The notes under the pieces were generated by a model. It searched no databases, was not told the origin of the DNA, and was given only the letters and a program-made list of their open reading frames with translations. Of a stretch of 19,918 bases of DNA, positions 14,470 to 19,918 are shown piece by piece (the first letter of the stretch is position 1; each line of letters begins with the position of its first letter). Source of the DNA: Chloroflexota bacterium (GTDB taxonomy: Bacteria; Chloroflexota; Anaerolineae; Caldilineales; Caldilineaceae). The position numbers were made by a program, and so were the translations under genes. Location: assembly GCA_003451595.1 (NCBI GenBank), contig DMDA01000063.1, positions 6,755 through 26,672 on the forward strand, in the 5' to 3' direction.

Positions 14470-17058
14470 TTGAAAGAAGAATTTATCCAATATGCGCCGC
14501 TCTTTGCAGGGCTTGGTGCAGATGAACAGAAATTACTGGGCGAGCGTTTCGTCCAACATAGCGCCCAATCCGGCGCCGTCCTCTTTCAGGTCGGCAATGC
14601 TGCGGATGGTCTATATCTTGTTGGCAAGGGCTTTGTCCGTCTCTTTACGGCCAGTGGCAGCAATCTGGCGACGTTGGGGCCGGGGAGCGTGCTGGGGGAA
14701 GATAGCCTTTATCGCGCTGTGCCTTATGACGTCAGCGCCCACGCTGCATCCGATCTCGACTATTGGAAACTCTCCGATCAGGACTTGCGCGCAATTATTG
14801 TGCAACATCCAGCGATCGGGTTGAAGTTGAGCCAGAATTTCGGCAGCCTGATCGCCCAAATGCAGGACTATCTTGTCCAGCAGCTGGGCAAGACGCCGGA
14901 ACTGGCCGGGTTGCCTCGCCATACACTCCAGGCGATTGCCGATCAACTCGAACCGCGCAAAGTGGCGGCCGGTCAGGTGCTCTATCGTGCTGGCGATCAG
15001 GCCAGCGGCATCTTCCTGATCGAGAGCGGACGCATCGAGATTCAGCCGGACACTGCCGACGGTGAGCGGCAGGAGGCAACCGCAGGCCAACTGCTCGGGG
15101 CGCTGGCCTTGCTCACCGCCAAGCCGCAGACAGCGACCGCCGTTGCGCGCGAGGAGACGCTGCTGTGGGCGTTGCTGGCCGACGATTTCCAGATGATCGC
15201 TAGTCGCCAACCCGGTCTGCGGCGCAGCCTGGGGCGCAACGTGCGCGCTCGCCTGAGCCGCACCGATCAGATGCAGGCTGTGCTGCGCCTCTCGCAAATG
15301 CCTATCTTTGCGCAGTTGCCGCCTGCCACCATTCAGGCCATCGCCCAGCGCATGGTGCTGCAGCATGTGCCGGCTGGCGAGCGCGTCTACCGCATCGGCG
15401 AAGTCGGCGACGCCATGTATCTGGTCGAGAGCGGCGAGATCGAATTGACGGCAGAAAACGCAGTCGGTGTGGTCGAGGAGATCGGGCGCATTGGGCCGGA
15501 TGGCTTTTTTGGCGAGCTGAGCCTGCTCACCGGCCAGATTCGCGTGGAGGATGCCACCGCCACCCGCAACACCAATCTGTGGATTCTGAACAAAAGCGAT
15601 TTGGATGCCCTGGCGGCGCAGAACCCGGCGATCGGCAAGGCGTTGAGCCAGGGGGTGGCAACGCGTCTTGCCAACGCCAGCCAGAACGATGAGCAGTCAT
15701 TGCGGCGCTTTGCGCTCTTGGCCGATCTCAACCCAGGCGATCTGAAGCAGGTCGCTGCGCTGTTGCACCCGATGCGCTACCGCGCTGGCGAGATTATCTA
15801 TCGCGCCAGCGCCCCTGCCGACAAACTCTACCTGATCGACAAGGGCAATGTGCGCGTCCAGACGCTGGGCGGCGGCGCGTATCTGCTTGGCCCTGGCGAA
15901 TCTCTCGGCGAGCGAGCCTTGATCACCGAGCAGCCGCACAACACCACTGTCAGCGCCGACACCGACGTCGATGTGTGGACGCTCAATAAACAAGACCTGG
16001 ATATGCTGATGAATCGCTATCCAGGCATCGCCATCAGCATCACCCGCATCATCAGCCAACGCATGAACGAGATGCCAGCTGCACCGGTGGGAGGCTATGC
16101 GCCTGCGCCCGTCCCGGTGGAAGCGCCGCAACCTCGCCGTCGTCAGCAGGCGGTCGAGCCAGCGGCGCCCCGCCGGCCGCGCCGTGGCTTTGGCGAATGG
16201 TATGGCAGCCTATCGGGCGGCGCCAAAGTGCGTTTCATTTTGCTGATGCTCTTGTTGCTGATCTTCCTTTGCATCACAATTCCGCTGACAGGTTACACCA
16301 TTATCAACGGTTTGAACGCGACGGGTCGTGCACTTGCCGCAACGCTTGAAACTGCCGTCGATATTGTGACGCCGGGCGATGTGGAAGTGGTGGCCGCTGA
16401 TCTCAATACCGTAGAACGCATGCGGCTGGCCGATGCCTTGGTGCCGCCAACGCCTACCTACACGCCCTTCCCCACGCCTACGCCCTTGCCCACGCTGACG
16501 CCGACGCCTACCAATACGCCGGAGCCTACCGCTACACCTGAACCAGTGATTGTGCAGAACTATGTAGAGGTGGCGGCAGCGCCTGTCGAAGCGGCCCTAG
16601 CGGAGGAATCCCCGACGCCGGAGTTTGTCGCAGCTGCGGCGGCGCCGCGCAATCTCGATGGGCGACTTGCCCAACTTGGCGTGACCATCGAGGATGCGCA
16701 GGTCGCGCCGGGGCAACAATACTGGCGGCTGATCGAAGTGCGTTGGGAAGATGAAGCTCAGGCTGGGGGCAAGCACCATATCTATGCTGACGTCCTGGAC
16801 GAAGCTGGCAATCGGATTGTGGGGCAACCCGTTACAGTCTTCTGGGGCGATGGCAACTATACAGCGGCGGTGGAAGATAAACCTGCCCCAGACTTCGGTT
16901 TCAATTACCAGATGTACGCCGCGGGGTACGCCTACAATGTGAAGGTGGAAGGGTTGCCCAGCGACATTCTGCGCGGCGCCGGTATGGGCGATCTGGCCAA
17001 CCGCTTCAAGGGCATCCACGTTGCTTATTATTTGACCTTCCAACGCGCGACAAAATGA
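14470..17058 (+). CDS. Four-domain cyclic-nucleotide-binding-like membrane protein with extracellular tail
   Basis: This 862-residue protein starts with TTG (14470), supported by GGAGG at 14456-14460 nine bases upstream. Four tandem CRP-type CNB domains span about 8-130, 143-260, 278-400 and 412-532. Each shows the glycine-rich barrel pattern, but the phosphate cassette is full only in domain 3 (FFGELSLLTGQIRVED, 346-361). Domains 1 and 4 keep GE but lack the Arg, and domain 2 lacks the Glu. A basic Pro-rich linker (about 545-575) precedes one membrane helix (about 588-611), then a Pro/Thr-rich extracellular linker (659-692) and a C-terminal domain (about 730-862) like that of the upstream lipoprotein. 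This suggests an inside-out or outside-in sensor or surface scaffold, but no enzymatic domain is seen. The gap to the lipoprotein gene is 95 bp on the same strand. Confidence 0.82.
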   Translation: MKEEFIQYAPLFAGLGADEQKLLGERFVQHSAQSGAVLFQVGNAADGLYLVGKGFVRLFTASGSNLATLGPGSVLGEDSLYRAVPYDVSAHAASDLDYWKLSDQDLRAIIVQHPAIGLKLSQNFGSLIAQMQDYLVQQLGKTPELAGLPRHTLQAIADQLEPRKVAAGQVLYRAGDQASGIFLIESGRIEIQPDTADGERQEATAGQLLGALALLTAKPQTATAVAREETLLWALLADDFQMIASRQPGLRRSLGRNVRARLSRTDQMQAVLRLSQMPIFAQLPPATIQAIAQRMVLQHVPAGERVYRIGEVGDAMYLVESGEIELTAENAVGVVEEIGRIGPDGFFGELSLLTGQIRVEDATATRNTNLWILNKSDLDALAAQNPAIGKALSQGVATRLANASQNDEQSLRRFALLADLNPGDLKQVAALLHPMRYRAGEIIYRASAPADKLYLIDKGNVRVQTLGGGAYLLGPGESLGERALITEQPHNTTVSADTDVDVWTLNKQDLDMLMNRYPGIAISITRIISQRMNEMPAAPVGGYAPAPVPVEAPQPRRRQQAVEPAAPRRPRRGFGEWYGSLSGGAKVRFILLMLLLLIFLCITIPLTGYTIINGLNATGRALAATLETAVDIVTPGDVEVVAADLNTVERMRLADALVPPTPTYTPFPTPTPLPTLTPTPTNTPEPTATPEPVIVQNYVEVAAAPVEAALAEESPTPEFVAAAAAPRNLDGRLAQLGVTIEDAQVAPGQQYWRLIEVRWEDEAQAGGKHHIYADVLDEAGNRIVGQPVTVFWGDGNYTAAVEDKPAPDFGFNYQMYAAGYAYNVKVEGLPSDILRGAGMGDLANRFKGIHVAYYLTFQRATK

Positions 17059-17110
17059 ACGTCATCCGGCGCTGCCCCTCTGGCGAGAGCGGCGCCTGAC
17101 ACATGGCGGT

Positions 17111-17806
17111 CTACCTCTCACGCCTGTCGATCGTCACATCGCGTTGACCCACGACGATCTGGCGACTGCTTGTGATCCAGGGATGTTCGCCGTCGGCTGG
17201 CATACGCAAAATGCGGCCCCACCAACGATTGGCGGCGCCGTTGCTGCGGCTGACGGCCACACTGTAGCGCTCGCCCGCCAGCCAGTTGCGCAGAAACACG
17301 GAAAGGCTCGGTTCAGGAAACCAATTCACGCCTACAGCCCCGTTTGCGGCCTGCGCTCCTAGCTCCAACCATTGCCACGCCAGCGAAAGCCCATAGCAAT
17401 TCAAGCCATAGACTGCGCGCAGGTCAAGCGCTCCTGGCGCAGTTGCGCGTAGCTGGCGTAATGCCGTGAAAGTCGCCTCGCCCACCATTTCCTGGCCGCG
17501 ATAGCCGACAATCTGACCTGCCTGACCATGCGCCAGCAGCAGTAGATCGACCGTGTGCGTCCCTCCAACGGTTTGGAGCGTCGTCAGCAATTGTGCGCCT
17601 GTGGCGGCGGCGTCTTCTAGAATGATCACCCGGTCATAGCGACGATAGGCGCCGTAGAGACGCAGCATCAGCTTGGCGTATTCTTCCGTCGTCCAGTCGA
17701 TGACGGACATCAACCAGCGCGGCAAGGTCAGGCCGGTGATGTGCCCGACATTCTCCAGGAAGACAACCAACGCAATCGGTTTGGACGACGCAGTCATCGA
17801 CGGCAC
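17111..17806 (-). CDS. Putative caspase/CHAT-like (clan CD) protein, stand-alone
   Basis: I do not recognise a named family, but the 231-residue protein has the layout of a minimal clan CD cysteine-peptidase fold. A strand and HG motif, DLLLLAHGQ (His93), is followed by a strand ending LRAVYGLNCYG (Cys137). It then has a GA-x-GAVGVNWFPEPSLSVFL region and GERYSVAV, which match the pattern after the Cys in CHAT domains (GAxxVxGxxW ... G ... A). His93 and Cys137 would be the catalytic dyad. No signal peptide or membrane helix is evident. The GTG at 17806 or ATG at 17797 could be the start; neither has a good Shine-Dalgarno. It lies 16 bp downstream of a small barrel protein gene on the same strand, so the two are probably cotranscribed. 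A protease function is inference only. Confidence 0.6.
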   Translation of the reverse strand: MPSMTASSKPIALVVFLENVGHITGLTLPRWLMSVIDWTTEEYAKLMLRLYGAYRRYDRVIILEDAAATGAQLLTTLQTVGGTHTVDLLLLAHGQAGQIVGYRGQEMVGEATFTALRQLRATAPGALDLRAVYGLNCYGLSLAWQWLELGAQAANGAVGVNWFPEPSLSVFLRNWLAGERYSVAVSRSNGAANRWWGRILRMPADGEHPWITSSRQIVVGQRDVTIDRRER

Positions 17807-17822
17807 TGGGGCAAGTCCGGCG

Positions 17823-18116
17823 TTATGCTTCGTCGCGCGGCTGAACGACCCTCACCTTGAAGTTTTCCGTGATTGGTTCCATGCCCGCAACCAGTTTTTC
17901 CCAGTGGCTGGACTCAAAGATAGAGCGCGCCTTTTCGAGACTTTCCACTTCCCCGCCGCCCAGGATTTCCGGCGAGCCGCCCCAGATCGTGTACCAGACA
18001 TCGGAGAACTGAAAGCCCATCCGCGCCAGCGCTGGCGCCATCTTGTTCACTAGATAATCCTGGCACTCCTGCTCTTTTCCTTGCTGCATATCGTAGCTGA
18101 TCAGTACTTTGACCAT
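17823..18116 (-). CDS. Small dimeric alpha/beta-barrel-like protein, function unknown
   Basis: A 97-residue protein beginning MVKVLISYDMQQGKEQECQDYL. The order strand, helix (KEQECQDYLVNKMAPALARM), strand (DVWYTIWGG), strand, helix (LEKARSIFESSHWEKLV) and strand (FKVRVVQP) fits the ferredoxin-like dimeric alpha/beta barrel superfamily (NIPSNAP/ABM-like), based on length and pattern, not on a named match. The start is supported by AGGTGG six bases upstream (complement of 18123-18128). It precedes the CHAT/caspase-like gene by 16 bp, suggesting a two-gene operon. Substrate or partner is unknown. Confidence 0.7.
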   Translation of the reverse strand: MVKVLISYDMQQGKEQECQDYLVNKMAPALARMGFQFSDVWYTIWGGSPEILGGGEVESLEKARSIFESSHWEKLVAGMEPITENFKVRVVQPRDEA

Positions 18117-18476
18117 AAGTTGCCACCTTGTATCATCAGCCAGCGACCAAACAGACTACGCTGTCGCCGACGTCCAAAATCACCAAAATCAGTCTATCAT
18201 ATCTGACGCACAAGCCTGCAAGGTGTGTTCCGATCGGTGATGTGCTGCAACTTGTCAAGGGCGCAGCTGCGGGCGATCCACGGGCTTGTGCTTGGGCGGC
18301 GGCCATCGACGCCGCCAGCAGGAGCGTCGATTGACCGTTCCAATGCGCTAGGATGCCGACGCATCGCGTCCGCACGGTCAGACGCCATGCGCTGATCGCT
18401 GTGGTGGTATACTCAACCTATCTGGCCTCGCAACAAGCGAGTATCATCTCTCTTTGCAAAACGATTGGAAGAAAGA
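18117..18476. promoter_or_regulatory. Divergent intergenic region, barrel-protein gene / pepF
   Basis: 360 bp without a gene I can support. It must hold the promoters of the minus-strand barrel/CHAT-like pair and of pepF. On the minus strand TATGAT (complement of 18196-18201) is a -10 candidate without a well-spaced -35. A short direct repeat, CAAAATCAC/CAAAATCAG, occurs around 18174-18192. No terminator, tRNA or strong inverted repeat was found. Confidence 0.5.
18405..18413 (+). promoter_or_regulatory. Extended -10 promoter candidate of pepF
   Basis: TGG followed by TATACT (hexamer 18408-18413, 5 of 6 consensus) forms an extended -10, about 65 bases before the pepF ATG. No good -35 lies 16-18 bases upstream, which extended -10 promoters can tolerate. 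Confidence 0.45.
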
Positions 18477-19918
18477 ATGGCAGCTGCAACTGTTTTTGCT
18501 CGATCTGAGATTCCCGTCGAATATACGTGGGACCTCACCAACATCTATCCCTCCCCGGCGGAGTGGGAGGCCACACTGGCGGAAGTCAAGGCGCGGCTGG
18601 CGAGCACGCGTCAGTTTCAGGGGCGGCTGGGTGAAAGCCCCGCTGTGCTGGCGGAGTGGCTGGCGCATCTACAGGCGTTGATGGCGGAGACCCAGCGATT
18701 GGTGATGTATGCTGCACTCGACTACAGCACCGACACCACCAATCAGGTCGCTGCGGCGCGCGCAGCGCAGGCAACCAGCTTTTCTTCACTGGTGCAGACC
18801 GCCACTGCTTTTGCCGAACCGGAGTTGATGCGCATTGGCTTTGCGACCCTACGCCAATGGCTGCAAAGCGAACCATCGCTAGCGATCTACGCCCATTACA
18901 TCGACAACCTGGAGCGTCTTAGCTCCCATGTGCGTTCGGCGGAGGTTGAGGAGTTGCTCGGTCAAGTTGAAGACCCCTTCCGCACCGCCGCTAACACACA
19001 CGGCATTCTCACCAACAGCGAGATCGTTTTTGCACCTGCCATCTCCACCGATGGAAGCGAGCAATTTGAGGTGACGCACGGCACACTGGGCGCTTTACTC
19101 AGTAGCCCCGACCGCACCGTGCGCCGCACCGCCTGGGAGAGCTATGCGGATGGACATCTGGCGTTTCAGTATACAATGGCGAATGCGTTGGCTGCAGGTG
19201 TGAAGCAGAATGTCTTCCGCGCGCGGGCGCGGCGCTACGGCTCTGCGTTAGAAGCTGCATTAACTCCGCCCAATATTCCGACACAGGTCTTTCATAACCT
19301 GATCGCAACCTTCCGGCGCAATCTGCCGACCTGGCATCGCTACTGGCGTCTGCGCCGCCGCGTGCTCGGGGTGGAGACCTTGCATGAGTATGACATCAAG
19401 GCGCCCTTAACCCAGGAAAAGATCGAGGTGCCCTATCGTCAGGCAGTCGATTGGATCTGTGCGGGCATGGCGCCGTTGGGTGAGGAATATGTCAATATCT
19501 TGCGCCGTGGTGCGCTGGAGGAGCGCTGGATCGACATCTACCCCAATAAGGGCAAGCGGTTGGGCGCTTTTTCGTATGGTGCGCCAGGCACGCATCCCTT
19601 CATTATGATGAGTTACAACGATGACATCTTCAGCCTGAGCACGTTGGCGCACGAGTTGGGACACTCCATGCACTCCTACTTCAGCTGGCGGACGCAGCCG
19701 ATCATCTACGGGCGCTACACACTCTTTGCTGCTGAAGTGGCATCCAACTTCAACCAGGCGTTGGTGCGCGACTACCTGCTGCGCACTCAACGCGACCGCG
19801 CCTTCCAGATCGCCGTGCTCGAAGAGGCAATGAGCAACTTCCACCGCTACTTTTTCGTCATGCCAACGCTGGCGCGCTTCGAGCTGGAGCTGCATGAACG
19901 CGCCGAACGGGGCGAGCC
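18477..19918 (+). CDS. pepF: Oligoendopeptidase F, M3 family (3' end cut by window edge)
   Basis: PepF is a cytoplasmic zinc metallopeptidase that cleaves short peptides. The frame is open from the ATG at 18477 to the window end (480 codons of an expected 590-610). It starts MAAATVFARSEIPVEYTWDL, typical of the family, and contains the zinc site HELGH at 392-396 (His392, Glu393, His396). This is followed by SMHSYFS and by FAAEVASNF with Glu420 as third ligand; the usual FNE is FNQ here. The Arg/Tyr-rich segment QNVFRARARRYGSALEAAL around 243-262 is also typical. GGAAG at 18467-18471 lies five bases before the ATG. It is transcribed away from the barrel/CHAT-like pair and is probably a separate unit. 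Confidence 0.93.
   Translation, partial: MAAATVFARSEIPVEYTWDLTNIYPSPAEWEATLAEVKARLASTRQFQGRLGESPAVLAEWLAHLQALMAETQRLVMYAALDYSTDTTNQVAAARAAQATSFSSLVQTATAFAEPELMRIGFATLRQWLQSEPSLAIYAHYIDNLERLSSHVRSAEVEELLGQVEDPFRTAANTHGILTNSEIVFAPAISTDGSEQFEVTHGTLGALLSSPDRTVRRTAWESYADGHLAFQYTMANALAAGVKQNVFRARARRYGSALEAALTPPNIPTQVFHNLIATFRRNLPTWHRYWRLRRRVLGVETLHEYDIKAPLTQEKIEVPYRQAVDWICAGMAPLGEEYVNILRRGALEERWIDIYPNKGKRLGAFSYGAPGTHPFIMMSYNDDIFSLSTLAHELGHSMHSYFSWRTQPIIYGRYTLFAAEVASNFNQALVRDYLLRTQRDRAFQIAVLEEAMSNFHRYFFVMPTLARFELELHERAERGE

Noticed and set aside
14462..14473. Three-codon ORF (ATG GGG TTT TGA) overlapping the TTG start of the CNB gene
   Set aside because: The ATG is only one base from GGAGG, so ribosomes would fit the TTG at nine bases better; a leader peptide role cannot be supported.
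14611..15366. A 251-codon minus-strand frame opposite the CNB protein
   Set aside because: Shadow of a strongly supported domain-rich gene; no independent start signal or family match.
17059..17110. GC-rich GGCGC/GCGCC hairpin between the convergent CNB and CHAT-like genes as a terminator
   Set aside because: Only five pairs before a mismatch and no T-tract on either strand.

Overview
The window looks like chromosomal DNA of a GC-rich Chloroflexota bacterium, probably of the Caldilineae/Anaerolineae type. This is an inference from Pro-Thr-rich extracellular linkers, an A/T/V-rich anti-sigma factor, AATCTCC/GGAGATT hairpin repeats between genes, and the tig-clpP-clpX order. No rRNA gene or other taxonomic marker is present. 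I see no prophage, transposase, CRISPR array or plasmid functions; most of the window is housekeeping, with one poorly described surface-protein region.

Left region (1-3495, minus strand): an ethanolamine-utilisation operon, read as APC-family permease, then EutN/CcmL shell vertex protein, then EutA reactivase, which runs off the left edge. Both intergenic gaps hold hairpin-forming repeats. A 353-bp divergent spacer separates it from a plus-strand proteostasis block: trigger factor (tig), clpP, clpX, then a histidine phosphatase. A perfect 32-bp palindrome lies between clpP and clpX.

Middle (8314-12656, minus strand): read from the right, an ECF sigma factor, its membrane anti-sigma factor, mutM (Fpg), a small zinc-ribbon membrane protein and mutY with a Nudix-like C-terminal domain. 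Both glycosylases of the 8-oxoguanine (GO) system therefore lie behind an ECF sigma/anti-sigma pair. The mutY and phosphatase stop codons face each other with one base between them. A tRNA-Leu(CAA) gene with a near-consensus promoter lies just upstream of the sigma gene on the opposite strand.

Right region (13052-17058, plus strand): a lipoprotein with an SH3b domain, followed by an 862-residue protein with four tandem cyclic-nucleotide-binding-like domains, one membrane helix and an extracellular tail. The two proteins appear to share a related C-terminal domain. Only one of the four CNB domains keeps both key residues of the phosphate-binding cassette. On the minus strand are a small ferredoxin-like-barrel candidate and a 231-residue protein that looks like a minimal caspase/CHAT-like (clan CD) protein. 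The window ends inside an oligoendopeptidase F gene.

The least described parts are the CNB/SH3b surface pair, the stand-alone CHAT/caspase-like protein, and the sigma/anti-sigma/GO-repair cluster.
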